Source: Dimargaris cristalligena (taxonomy: Eukaryota > Kickxellomycota > Dimargaritomycetes > Dimargaritales > Dimargaritaceae). From it: a stretch of 64,000 bases of DNA. Below the pieces are notes generated by a model. It saw only the letters and a list, made by a program, of their open reading frames with translations. It ran no database searches and was not told the DNA's origin. This document shows positions 1-11,200 of this stretch, one piece after another (the stretch's first letter is position 1; each line of letters opens with the position of its first letter). Position numbers and translations under genes: made by a program. The DNA is taken from contig JANBQC010000007.1 of NCBI GenBank assembly GCA_027576995.1, positions 90,758 through 154,757 on the forward strand, in the 5' to 3' direction.

Positions 1-1
1 C

Positions 2-2533
2 TCCACCGACTCCAGTTCGCGAGTCGCCGATCAACAGCAGCACCACCATCATCATCACCCTCTTCAAATCCGCCACGGCGAATACTTTGGCCCTGCAATG
101 AATCAGGACGACAACGTCGGTGACCTCCAGCGCTTCCAGCGCCTCAGCCTCCGCCAGGACTTCGGAGATTTTGAGGACGCCGAAGCGGACTTCGAAGAGT
201 ATCCCGAAGAATTCGAGGAAGACGAAAACGAACCCCCCGTCCAGGCCGCCCCGGTCCCAGCCCCGGCCAAGAAAATGCCCCCGCCCATCGCGGCCAAGCC
301 GGCCAATTTGAGATCCCGACCCATCAAGGCGGTTGTCAACCCCCCGGCCGCTACCCCTACTTCCCATACCATGATGACACCACCCGCCGCCACCCCTACT
401 ACTGCTGCTGCTGCTGCTACTATTACTACTACCCTTGTCGATAATAATGGCGCGGCCCGGCCCGCTGATGTAGACAATGGTCGTCAGGCTACCGAAGCCA
501 GTAGTATCCCCGACGAAAGCGAATCCGACTCGGCTGCTTCACCTTTCACCGCGGACGCGTTCGCCAAACTGCTCCCCGCTGGCGCCACTTCGTTCGCCGG
601 TCGGACGAACCCCCATCAGCCCTCGCAGTTCTGGGGCAACCACCGGGGACCTTACCAAACTAACCGCTGGTGGGGTAACCTCGTCTTCGATAAGGGCGAT
701 CAGCCTGTAGCGCCGTACCCGTACACCATTCGCCCCCTCGATAACGGCATCACCATGTCCTCGCCCAAGACTTTCGGGACCTCCGGGTTCATTGCCCAGC
801 CGCTCGACGGCAATTGGGTCATGACGACTGCCGAGGGCTTCAATAGCCGCAAACTGGTGTCCGATGACGACCTGACCGCTACTTACGAATGGTCGGGCTA
901 CGGAGGCAACAGTCTGCGCTCGACCTTCGTCAAGGGCTCGCCTTACCTGACTTATGTTATCAAGAACTCAACCCTCAAACTCTCGACTCTGCAGGCCATT
1001 CTTTCGCTGGACCAGACCAACCCTTCCCGCGCCATCGCCACCCTCAACAACGGCCAAACCTGGGCCATCTACCACGACCAACCCCTCCAGTTCACCAAAA
1101 CCCTGGCGAATAACACCGCGGCTCTGGAAGCTTCGGGGCCTTACACGGGTGTCCTTCGTATGGCCGTCGTCCCCGCCCCCGTGGATCAGAACCTGGCTAT
1201 TCTGGACCAGTCCAGTACCACCTACGTGACTGGCGCCACGACCCAGATGCTGTTCCCTAACGACAAGCAGTTTGATTTAGTGTACCAATTCCAGACCGCG
1301 GGAGGCCCCGCGAGCGACCTACTGATGCTGGCGCTGGATCACCACCAGAACCTGCTGGTCGATACGGAACGCCGGGAGATCAACGGGTACAGCTGTATCA
1401 AGGGCAGTATGTTCGGAGTGCTCGGCTCCCAGTGGACGCTGCGCCATACGCTCAACCAGGTGCAGTTCCTGGCGGCCAACCCAATCCGGCCCCAGGATCT
1501 CAAGCCCCTCCAGGACCAGCTGGTCAAGGATGTGGCCGAATTCAAGACTGTGAATCCCGGCGATCCCTACTTTTTCGGTAAGGGCCTGGCCCGTATCGCC
1601 CGCCTCGCACTAATCGCCGAACACGCCGGCCGGTCGGACCTGATCCCCCAGGTGGTGAACACTCTCAAGACCCAGATTTCACCCTGGTTCAAGGGTACCA
1701 ACAGCGACCCCCTGCGCTACGACACGACCTGGAAGGGTTTGTGCTCGGAGGCCGGTCTCAACGACGAACATGCTGATTTCGGTAACGGCGTGTACAACGA
1801 CCATCACTTCCACTACGGCTACTTCGTGTACGCCGCCGCCGTCATTGCCAAGTACGATCCCACCTGGCTGAACCAGAACCAGGTGGCGGTCATGACCCTG
1901 CTCCGTGACTACGCTAACCCCAACCACAACGACCCGTACTTCCCCTTCCTGCGCCAGATGGACTTGTTCGACGGCCACTCGTGGGCCTCCGGCATCTTCC
2001 CCTTCGCCGACGGTCGCAACCAGGAGAGTACCTCCGAGTCCGTGAATGCCTACTACGCCATGTACCTGTGGGGTCTGGCCAGTGGCAACCGCAACCTCTC
2101 GCTGGTCGGTAATGCCCTCGTAACCATGGAACTCCTCTCCTCCCGCAACTACTGGCACATGACCACTGTCCATTCCGTCTATCCCGTTCCTTTCGCCAAT
2201 AACAAGGTGGTGGGTATTCTGTGGAGCACCAAGGTCGACCACGCCACTTGGTTCGGGGGCAACCTCGAATTCATCCACGGTATCCAGGCCCTGCCATTCA
2301 CCCCCATCACCAGCAGTCTGCTGGATCGCGAATGGCTCCAGGAATCCTACCCGTTGCTCGATAAGGCCATCGCGAATAACAGCCCTCCCATGGCCGACGG
2401 ATGGAGGGAAATCGCTCTTATGATGGGTGCCCCCCTCAATAAGGACAAGGCCCTGGCCCAGGTTAGAGGTATCACCAACCACGACGACGGCAACTCCGGC
2501 AGTAACACGCTCTACTGGATTTCGACTTGTTAA
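2..2533 (+). CDS. GH81 endo-1,3-beta-glucanase, 5' end probably outside the window
   Basis: Endo-beta-1,3-glucanase of glycoside hydrolase family 81, which cuts internal bonds in cell-wall or storage beta-1,3-glucan. The first ATG in the window is at 98 and gives 811 aa, but the same frame is open with no stop back to base 2 and reads Ser/Asp/Gln/His-rich protein, so the true start is probably further left. After about 150 low-complexity acidic and Pro/Ala-rich residues comes the GH81 core, with QFWGNHRGPYQTNRWWGNL near residue 180. Family hallmarks follow: YNDHHFHYGYF near 565 (catalytic Asp region) and NQESTSESVNAYY near 640 (catalytic Glu region), counted from the ATG at 98. No signal peptide is visible, as in the cytoplasmic Eng2/Acf2 branch, but the missing N-terminus leaves this open. 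It ends at TAA 2531-2533 and is convergent with the next gene. The family call is firm. Confidence 0.93.
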   Translation, partial: STDSSSRVADQQQHHHHHHPLQIRHGEYFGPAMNQDDNVGDLQRFQRLSLRQDFGDFEDAEADFEEYPEEFEEDENEPPVQAAPVPAPAKKMPPPIAAKPANLRSRPIKAVVNPPAATPTSHTMMTPPAATPTTAAAAATITTTLVDNNGAARPADVDNGRQATEASSIPDESESDSAASPFTADAFAKLLPAGATSFAGRTNPHQPSQFWGNHRGPYQTNRWWGNLVFDKGDQPVAPYPYTIRPLDNGITMSSPKTFGTSGFIAQPLDGNWVMTTAEGFNSRKLVSDDDLTATYEWSGYGGNSLRSTFVKGSPYLTYVIKNSTLKLSTLQAILSLDQTNPSRAIATLNNGQTWAIYHDQPLQFTKTLANNTAALEASGPYTGVLRMAVVPAPVDQNLAILDQSSTTYVTGATTQMLFPNDKQFDLVYQFQTAGGPASDLLMLALDHHQNLLVDTERREINGYSCIKGSMFGVLGSQWTLRHTLNQVQFLAANPIRPQDLKPLQDQLVKDVAEFKTVNPGDPYFFGKGLARIARLALIAEHAGRSDLIPQVVNTLKTQISPWFKGTNSDPLRYDTTWKGLCSEAGLNDEHADFGNGVYNDHHFHYGYFVYAAAVIAKYDPTWLNQNQVAVMTLLRDYANPNHNDPYFPFLRQMDLFDGHSWASGIFPFADGRNQESTSESVNAYYAMYLWGLASGNRNLSLVGNALVTMELLSSRNYWHMTTVHSVYPVPFANNKVVGILWSTKVDHATWFGGNLEFIHGIQALPFTPITSSLLDREWLQESYPLLDKAIANNSPPMADGWREIALMMGAPLNKDKALAQVRGITNHDDGNSGSNTLYWISTC

Positions 2534-2898
2534 TGTTGTTAAACTATCCCCTTCACGACAACGGGCGTGCACTTTTTTGTTAAATAGATAATCACCACCC
2601 ATCCGAATATATTATTGATATTTATTTTTTTATATGCACACTCATTTTTTAGTCAACTCTCTGGCCCATTCTACAGCCGGTATTTATAGCATCCAGTTTG
2701 GACATATATATATATATATACCGGTGTAATACTAGGCGCCTTTGTATATTTAGGATGTTCATAGCAAGTCTGGTCACTTGACACAATTTCAATTTTACAA
2801 TAAATTTATCGTTTACAAATCTAAGCGAATCATTTTCATAATCGTACTAGTTCATTCTTCTAAGCCCCTGCGATGGGCTCAGCAAAAGGGAGAAAGGA
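2534..2898. other. Convergent 3' intergenic region with TA microsatellite
   Basis: AT-rich spacer between two convergent genes, likely holding both 3' UTRs. A (TA)n microsatellite lies at about 2704-2720. No coding signal seen. Confidence 0.6.
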
Positions 2899-4492
2899 TC
2901 AGGGTAAAGTGGCATCGGCGGAGATAGCGATGGGCGGGGGGTCTAGTTGTTGCTGGATTAGGGCAAGGTCGGCGTCAATTTCCTCTAATTGCTTGGCGGA
3001 AAGGTCCATTTGGTTGGCCAGTTTAGTAACATCCCATGCCGCGTATTCGGATTCGAATTGGGCTCGACGGATACGTTCCTGGATGGTCTGGTCCTCGCTT
3101 TGGAGTCGCAGGAGGTCCCTTTCGTAATGCCAGACCTAAAAAATGGAATGATGAAAAAGTAGGAATAATTAGCCTATATCTATATAGCGTTTGCTTTGTG
3201 GATGCGTTGCAGAGAAAACGGCCATACCAATAGGGCTCGTTAGCATTTAAGCAGCCGTAATAACAATACCTACCTCGTTATCAAATTTGGTCGTAATTTC
3301 ATCGATACGCTGGGCAATCCGGTGCTTCGGTGGAATGTTGGGTTTAACCGATACTGAAGGTCCAGACGCATGGCCCCCGTAGTGATCCGTGGTGGTGGGA
3401 GGCGGGGGTGGGGTCACAGGGGGAGGGGGAGGCGGCGGGGGGGTAGTTGAGAATCGCCGGTTATCACCAATGTAGGAGAACGGGTGATGCCGGTCCATCG
3501 CCAATCGATGCGGGGAAGTGGGTCGCGATGATCCCGACGTATAGTCGCGCGGCGAGCGTGAACGACGGGAGTGGTAGCGGGATGAAGCGTGGTGGGGTGT
3601 TGTGGAGGAGGACCAACCCGTCGTTCCGGGTGATTGTAGCGCGGCTCCCCCACTACCGTGGCCGGAAAGGGATTCATCTCGGTCGTAGCCACTGGCACGT
3701 CGTCGCGATGGTGGGTGCTCCCGCTCCCGTTCTCGGTAAAGGTCACTATGGCCATGCCGGGAGGACCCGTTGCGATCGTAGTCCCGGGGACGGTCCCGAT
3801 GCCCTTCGTAACGCCGGTCCCGGGCCCGGTCGCCACCATCGTAGCGTCGGGCACGCTCCCGTTCTCGTTCTCGTTCTCTATCACGTTCACGGTCACGGTC
3901 GCGACCCCGTTCACGGTCAAAGTCCCGATGGCGGTAGTCACGGTCTCTATCGGGTCCCCGGGACCGTTCCCGGTGCTCTCGCCCTTTATAGGAATCCAAT
4001 GAGGTGGTTCGGTAGGCCGAGGGAGGGGACTGGCCAAAATCGCCTGAGTCCATACGGCCGCTATCACGACCTTCGCTAGGCTCTGGGCTCTTTTCGCTTG
4101 ACCACTCCCCGGGTTCTTCGTCGGACTCGGATGGGGGAGCTCCACCGGTAGGGGGGCTATTAAAAGGATTCATTTTAGAAGGAGATACATATGCAGTCAT
4201 GCAATAGGGGTTTTAGAATGGTACATTGTCTGGTTTGAATGTCGGCCCACGGCGTTGAATTTGAATGTTCGTTAATAAACAAATTGATAATAGGTTTATA
4301 TTGACATAAAGTTCCAGGTGTAGGGAATGGTCATTTCTCTAAGAAGTTATTAGGTATAACCTACCTCACGGAAAGTCGTCCTGAATCAGAGGCATTGGGC
4401 CGCTCGTCCCCCCGCGGTGGAGGCGGTGGGGGTGGACCTAGGTGCGCCGATCGTAAGCCATTGGTCGACGCGCTGTTCGGTCGTTCAGTCAT
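2899..4492 (-). CDS. Arg/Glu/Asp-dipeptide-rich protein with C-terminal coiled coil (unknown function)
   Basis: Three exons read on the minus strand: 4492-4365, 4156-3274 and 3135-2899. The junctions are gtaggt...aatag and gtaggt...tttag and keep the frame, giving about 415 aa ending at TGA 2901-2899. The N-terminus has a run of seven prolines. The middle carries long RD/RE/ER dipeptide repeats of the kind seen in splicing and RNA-processing proteins, followed by Ser/Arg-rich sequence and a second polyproline stretch. The last 100 residues are different: a charged, heptad-like helix starting near HRIAQRIDEITTKFDNE and crossing the last intron into VWHYERDLLRLQSEDQTIQE, which looks like the conserved part. 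I do not recognise the family. A nuclear RNA-processing or chromatin role would be inference from composition only. A single-exon reading starting at 4200 is less likely, because it begins inside intron 1. Confidence 0.72.
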
Positions 4493-5301
4493 GGGGCGTA
4501 GTAAAAGTAGTGTGCGCTAATGGGAAAACTAGCAACCAAGTAGAGGAATGTGGAATGCCAAATAAAAGCTGTTCGTGGGTGGATGGAATCTATACTAAGT
4601 AGAAGGGGATGGTTGGTTAATGAATAGAGCTAATCCGGAAGGTGCAATTGCACAATAGTAAAGAAAGGAGACCTAGATAAAGAGGACGTCCCAGGAGACA
4701 AATTAGGCTGAGCTGGCCATTAATTACACAGGGGGGATATATTCCAGAGCCTTAACTAGGCATATACCGCTTAGCATCTGAACCAGTGTGGTAAAATGCC
4801 TAATTTCCTAGAGATTTCGACAGACCCTTCCATATTGACATCAAAAAATAGCGCCCTAAAAGGCCATATGTATGTATATAACCATTATAAATACTAACGC
4901 TAATATGAATAGCTAATACTGCATTTGTTCTTTAATAACGTTTTTATTATGCCTGTATTATCACTTGGCCTACTAGTTGGATATAATGGAAACCATTCAC
5001 TTGAAGCCCCAGCATCAACAATTAGAGCAGGGGTATTCCAGCTAAATGGAATCCTATCGCCTCAATAGTAATAGGCAGCTAGAGCCACACACCCATAAAA
5101 GTGTTAGAGAATGCCTTTAGGTTACCTCGTTTTACCATTTGGCGGATACCACCTGGTTATTAGGCACGGAGATTGATTACTCAGCAGAAAAAAAAACAAG
5201 CCCAGTCAGATCAATGGGCGAGGGTTTGATTAAATAAAAACGCCTGGTGGAATGTGAAAGGAGGAGGGGGCTTAGTAATCCAACGATACCAGGGACCACA
5301 A
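4493..5301. other. Intergenic region
   Basis: Promoter side of the Arg-rich gene and 3' side of the uL16 gene. Only short chance ORFs; no RNA gene seen. Confidence 0.5.
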
Positions 5302-5949
5302 CTAAGCCGCGACACGCTTGAAGAAGGCGGACAGGGGGCCCTTCTCGTTGAGGTACTTGACGTAGCAGCCATCGGGCTGGAGCTGGCCGGCCTGACGGGC
5401 TTCGATGTAGTCCTCGCGGGACAGCTTGGTGAAACCCCACTTCTTGGACATAATAATCTTCTGGCGCCCGGGGAACTTGTACTTGGCCCGGCGCAACGCT
5501 TCAATGACGACGGCCTTGTTGCTGTCCTTGGTACGGACGGAGAAGAGGACCTGGCCAATGTTGACACGGGCCACGACACCGTTGGGCTTACCAAAGGCAC
5601 CCCGCATACCGGTTTGGAGTCGATCCGCACCGGCGCACGACAGCATCTTGTTGATGCGCACGACGTGGAAGGGGTGGACCCGGACACGCAGGTGGAAGGA
5701 ATCCTTGCCGGACATCTTGGTGATGTACTTGTTGGCGCAAATACGGGCGGCTTCGAGGGCTTCCGAAGACAGCTGCTCGTACTCGTTGGACACCAGGTGG
5801 ACGCACAGGGGGAACTCGTCCACACCGGCCTTCTTACGACCCAAGTCGTAAATTCTGATCTTGGCGTCAGGGACACCACGGCAGAACCGGGACTTGGGGT
5901 ACGGCTTGTTCTTACAGTAGCGGTAGCAACGAGCGGGACGGCGACCCAT
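5302..5949 (-). CDS. RPL10: 60S ribosomal protein L10 (uL16)
   Basis: Intronless gene of 215 aa, full length for eukaryotic uL16 (about 213-221 aa). It is a component of the large ribosomal subunit near the peptidyl-transferase centre and one of the last proteins loaded in the cytoplasm during 60S maturation. Hallmarks are the N-terminal [20 protein letters not shown], the [17 protein letters not shown] segment, [20 protein letters not shown] and MRGAFGKP; the last lies in the conserved loop reaching the P site. The ATG at 5949 starts exactly at the conserved [10 protein letters not shown], so the start is secure. Codons are strongly C-ending, as expected for a highly expressed gene. It is divergent from the Pkr1-like gene, with about 880 bases between the start codons. 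Confidence 0.97.
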   Translation of the reverse strand: MGRRPARCYRYCKNKPYPKSRFCRGVPDAKIRIYDLGRKKAGVDEFPLCVHLVSNEYEQLSSEALEAARICANKYITKMSGKDSFHLRVRVHPFHVVRINKMLSCAGADRLQTGMRGAFGKPNGVVARVNIGQVLFSVRTKDSNKAVVIEALRRAKYKFPGRQKIIMSKKWGFTKLSREDYIEARQAGQLQPDGCYVKYLNEKGPLSAFFKRVAA

Positions 5950-6832
5950 GGTGGAAAATTAGAGTGAGTTGGAAAGAAAGGGGACGGACGGAACCGTGGC
6001 TGGGTGGCCGAGTTATTAAGAAAATATAGTACAGTTAGAGCGAATGTGGGAGGAGACTACTAGCACAGAGCGGTAAAAGTGTACAATATGGTGTGAGGGA
6101 GTTTCAACGGCGGGGAGTTCGGGCGGGGAATATTTATACAGAATTCGGGAGCGTCGCTGGCTACGGACCATTAATAAGCAAAGGAATGGGCGGGCTCACG
6201 TGAGGTTCCTTTTATAATTACTAATAACTCAGCTGTTCCATTCGTTGGAACTACACTTTAGCCCCGTCATGAGATGGACATATCTTTTGACTTTGCGCCC
6301 AAAGGCCCCCTGGTCATTAAGCTTATAAGCCGTCTAGAATTATGGCGCAGCCGTGAACAGTGGATAGTTAGTTCCGTTCATTCCGAAAATTACAGGCCCC
6401 ATGAGCTTATTAATGTAATTGTGCATTTCCTTTAAACAGCGAACCTATACGATATATTTCCCCCTATTTGCCGCTGTCTACATGCCCTTTAAAGCTATAT
6501 TCAGCGTAATTCACTGTATTTACACCCAAGAGAAGAGGCCCTGGATACTGGATAATGGATTAGGCCGTTGATAAAAACAACTCACAGTGTAACCTCAAGT
6601 CTGGCGCTGTACTATCCAGACCTGGGGCTCCATGGCTGGCTCTTTTATTTCCAGCCTTTGTTTCCCTCCCCCAACATACGGATGCGTTTGACCCATATTG
6701 GCTATTTGAGCAAGACTAATGGACTCGACTCTTGACTTCTGCCATTCCTTTTACTCCACTCTCCCATTCCATTAGCACGACCTGCTCTCCCCTTCTCCTG
6801 ACCAGTCCCCCATTTACAACTCCCTTCCCAAG
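5950..6832. other. Shared upstream region of the uL16 and Pkr1-like genes
   Basis: Divergent promoter region of about 880 bases. No ORF with coding character; no motif I can assign with confidence. Confidence 0.5.
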
Positions 6833-7362
6833 ATGCCTTCGAACACCCCTGCCCCACCCAGCAGCAATTCCATATCCCAAGACCTCATCGACTCCGTTTT
6901 CGAGCCCGGCGTCAATCGAGGTCTCTACTTAGCCCTGAACGCTTCGTTCATCGCCCTGCTCTTCACCCTTACCTTCCTAGCCGTCGCCTCCGAGGGTAAC
7001 TTCCACGTGGTATTACTTCTGGTTATCACCCTGGCCCTTTACGGTTCGATATTAATGTAAGTAACGCCTGTTTCTACACAGGACAAATTCCCCCCAAGTC
7101 TGGTGGTGGTGGTGGCCCAGCCGGTCTCCTGTGGCTGTATTACCATTTCCCAGTTTGACCATTAAATGTCACTGGGCCCTATATACTCACCGTAAGTCCG
7201 ACTATACGCCCTCTATTGGTATTCCTGGCTTCAATTCTACCGTCTCGCGTATGGTTCCTCCACCAATCTTATAGGCTCGTTCATTCGCTTCCCCCGGTTG
7301 AGAAAAACGTACCTCGAAAAGACGATTCCGTAACTAACGCCTCCGATAAAAAGACGCATTGA
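6833..7362 (+). CDS. PKR1: V-ATPase assembly factor Pkr1-like membrane protein
   Basis: Two exons, 6833-7056 and 7275-7362. The split codon AT|G is joined across a gtaagt...cttatag intron of 218 bases, giving 103 aa. The signature SVFEPGVNRGLYLALNASF followed by two hydrophobic stretches (about residues 38-54 and 60-76) matches the Pkr1 family, small ER membrane proteins needed to assemble the V0 sector of the vacuolar proton pump. The second exon adds a short polar tail ending in DKKTH. Reading through the donor would stop at once (TAA 7058-7060), which supports the splice. V-ATPase subunit a lies in the same window about 11 kb away, but they are not in a cluster. The identification rests on the N-terminal motif and hydropathy. 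Confidence 0.78.
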
Positions 7363-8269
7363 GAGAGGCGTGGCCTAAATGTTGGGCGCATAAAAGTTTT
7401 AATGATGATTTATATTATCACATTCATTAGTCAGACCACCCTTCAATGCCCGAATCTTTCTGGTATTAGTGTACACTTTTTTTGTTCCAAAATAAATAAG
7501 TACCCGGCAATTTAAATAACGCATCTATTCACTTTAAATTCAAAGGGGGCCTATAGGCTACGGGAAGGAAATGTACTCCTCAAGACTCGAACAGCTCAAT
7601 GGCTGATCAGTAAATTACAACCTACTGGTCATAGTTCCAGTTGCATTACCCAACTCAACCTTCTCCAACCCCCCCCCCCCACCACGTCTCTGCTACTGTG
7701 AGGTCTCTAATGTGAATTTAAATAATAGTGGGAAAGTCTGTGTTGTATAGATTGACAGCAACGATAATAATTACCGACAAAAATACTGGTAATAAAATGT
7801 CATGAAAGAAATAATATCATACTATATATGCAAGCGCGTCTAGGACTCCATCACTGCAGGTATAGGCCGAAGGAGGGTGGGGAAGAAAAGGAACGATAAT
7901 AGACAGTGTGGGTGTGTGTATGTGGATATAAGCAGAGATGGATAATGAAATAAAATAATATTCAACTAGAAGGGAAGATACTCCCCCAATGGCTGTCAAA
8001 TGGGGAAGATGAGGCCATTTGAGGTGAACATCATAAGTTTATATCACACAGGATCCTAAACCAACCACTGAACCACTCGGCAGCCAAGGGGGATTGAGTG
8101 GGGGAGTATAATGAATAATATAATAGTGATACCGATAGTGAGGTAATGATATAGAAATAGGGACGATAGAAATACGCTGAGCAAAAGAAGAGTAATGATA
8201 ATAATTATAATAAGAATAGTGTAAGGTAAAATAATAATTAAACCCCACCCCCAAGTCGGCCTCGTGAGA
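7363..8269. other. Convergent 3' intergenic region
   Basis: Lies between the 3' ends of the Pkr1-like and Rom2-like genes. Contains a C homopolymer near 7671-7680 and AT-rich UTR-like sequence; no gene seen. Confidence 0.5.
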
Positions 8270-11200
8270 TTAGTAAGTGTGGCGGTGGGCCGATTTGCTG
8301 GTAGGTAATAGTTTGTAGACTCGCTGCGGGTCGGTCAAAGTGGGTGTTGCCACGCAATGGATCGAATTGGGGTCCGTGCACAGACTGGATGAGTTACCCG
8401 TGATAATAACCTGCTCAAGCTGACCCGATTCCACATGCCGGATCTCAATGAAGAAGGGGTTGAAAGCCAAAATGTACGGATAGCACAGGGAGAACGAGTT
8501 GGGCTCGCCCTCCCAGTGGATAATCCAATGCGGCCGGGCTCGCTGCCCGTTCTTGTTGACATAGAAGGCCAGCTCGTCATAGCACAGGAGGAAGTCCCCG
8601 CCTTGAACCTTGAAAATTGCAATCGGTCGAATATTCTCGCGCTTGCGCACAAAGTTTAGCGAATCGTCCTTGGGGTCAAGCAGCTCCTGCGTTTTGGAGG
8701 TAAGTGGATTGACAATCTCGAACCCCTTGAGACAGCCCACAATGATCAAGGCCTTGAATAGGTGGAGCGACGACGTTTCGGACGGAATGTAAAACTCCTT
8801 GTACGGGCGCAGGATTTCCTGGTTACCGCGCGGTAGGAAACGCCCGAAGGATTTGTTCCGCCGGATTTGGCTGGGCGAAATGGGTTCGTCCGATTTGATA
8901 ATGGTGGTAATATTGCTGGACCGCACCGAGCAGACCAAAATCCGGTCTAGGCACATGCCGGCCTTGAAGAATGTAATGTGGGAATGTACCTTCTTGGGTT
9001 TGGCATTGACAGCCAGGGTCGGGTTGAGTGCCTCTAGCGGGTATGACCACAGATTGCGGTCCTTGTCGGACAGGACGAAGAAAATGTTGTACTCCTCTAG
9101 GACATCGATTTGCAGTACCTTTTCCTGGGGGAGGGGCAGTTTCTCGAAGGATTCGGGATCGTTATTGAGGCCCACGTAGATACCCTGATCGGTTCCGATG
9201 GCTACCCGGCGGTTATGGTCAAAGGTCACGGACGTGTTGACTCGGTTGAAAATGGGGAAGGTGATACTAGTCAGCGGAATCAGTTCAAACTTCATATTCT
9301 GCTTGGTCTTGATATCCCGCTGCTTGGTGAGGTTTTCGACCCATTCCCGTCGTTCGGCAAACGAAGAGGCGTAGAAGGTGTGGGTACCCCCGCGCCGACC
9401 CAGATGGGTCAGGATAATGGGGAATCCGCCTTTCCCCGCAGCCAGGTTGTCGCCTCCGGCCCGCTGCATGGGGGAGTTTGGCAAATTAGTCGTGGAACTG
9501 AAGACGGCAGCCGAACGACCCAGGGGCTTGGCCAGTCCAGCCACACTGGAGGTGATCATACCAGCCGCCCCGCTGCTGGCAGTCGGAGTGGCGGGTGAAG
9601 CCCCTGCGCCGACCGTTCCATTCACCTCGGATTGCTCGTCAGGACAGTTGACCGTCAGTAATTCCAGGGGGATGGGCCGCTTAAAAATCTTATATTCGAT
9701 GGATCCGTTCTCCTTGCCTTTCTTGCGCTTAGCCATGAAAAACATGTGATCCAAAAGGAAACAGTTGATCTCGGTGGTTTCGACGCTGGAGCGTTTCTTC
9801 AAGGGGCCCTGTTGGATAATCTGCCGGCCCTCATGCATCAGATTGAGATCATTGGTATCGGCCGGTTTACACTGGAGCTGGTCCTTGAGCTTGCTCAAAT
9901 TGACCCGGTTCTGGGCCTTGCCGGTCTCCGCATTGATCTGGGTCAGGAAGTCCTTGATGGTGGCCACTGCCTTGGTCAAACTGGCCACGTCGGGGTGGTT
10001 CTCCGGGGAGGCCTTCAGGATACCTTCCAAGAGCAGGGGATACCGGCCCAATCGAGAGGTCGGGCGGTTCAGAAAACTATGGATGGAAAGCTTACGGGCC
10101 TCCGGGTGACGTTCCTGGTCTTCCAAGAACTTGTCAAAACGCTTGTTACGGTTGCGTTCCAAATCCAGAAAGTGCCGCGCAAGAACCTGGTGGGCACCGT
10201 AGCGCACATACGGGTTAAACTGACTGACATGGGTCAGTACGATATCCCCAATCTGGTCTACGATATAACCCTCGGACTGGCGACGGCACAGGGCATCCCG
10301 GAAGGCCAAGTTATGGCTCAGCACGGTCAAGATATTAAAGAAGATACCGAACATAAACCGCTGTCGCTTCTCCTGCGGGATAATGTCCCGGTTCTGAATC
10401 GGCTTCAGGTAAATCTCATTGAGCAGCTCCAGATCCCGCACGTAGTCCTTTTCCGTGTAAACCAACTCAAAAATCATTTCTTGGCGCTTCAGTTCCTGCT
10501 TGCTGACCGAATCGACGATTTGTTGGGGGACGGTCTTGGACCATAGGCGCTCCTCCTTGCGATCTTCCGTGGTTGTGAGGGTGAGGGTTTGCTTAACCAC
10601 CTCATTGGCCGACATACGCATCTGGGCCGTTTGTTCCAGACGGCGGGGGCAAGTGATACTGTAACAAATCTGCTCAGTTGAGCACGTGGGGGAGTAGCAA
10701 TCGGCGAGCGGGGTGAACACACCGTTCGGTAGAAACGAATCGGTGGAAACGGCCGACCGTAGGGTGGTCTCGTCATCCTCGATTTGGGCAAACGGAGACT
10801 GGACAGCCTCGTGGAAAACATACAGCTCATCGTCGCTGTCCCGCAGGCGATGTTCGTAAGTTACGTCGTGAAAGAACCTTTGGGCATCCAGGGCCCGACC
10901 GAGCAAGAGGGCCAAGTTACGGTCGGTGGTATGGATGATAGCCGATATGGTATCCACGGCACTGGATCCAGAGAAACAGTCGTAGTACTCAAGGGAATCC
11001 TTAATGTGCACCCGGGGCTGAATGAGGAGCCGGAAAGCGTCAGCCACGCGGGAGAGCATGGCGGGATACACCGGAGGAATGGTCTTGCGGGCGAAGGAGG
11101 CCTGCGATCGTTCGGAGGGGCTGATGACTCGGTTAGGCAGAGAATTGGCCGATGAGACAGAGAGGGCCCGCTCATTACCGCTACGGGAGCGGCGTGGAAG

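Noticed and set aside
1679..2602. 307-codon minus-strand ORF under the GH81 gene
   Set aside because: Shadow frame of a GC-rich coding region; Val/Gly/His-rich without domain features.
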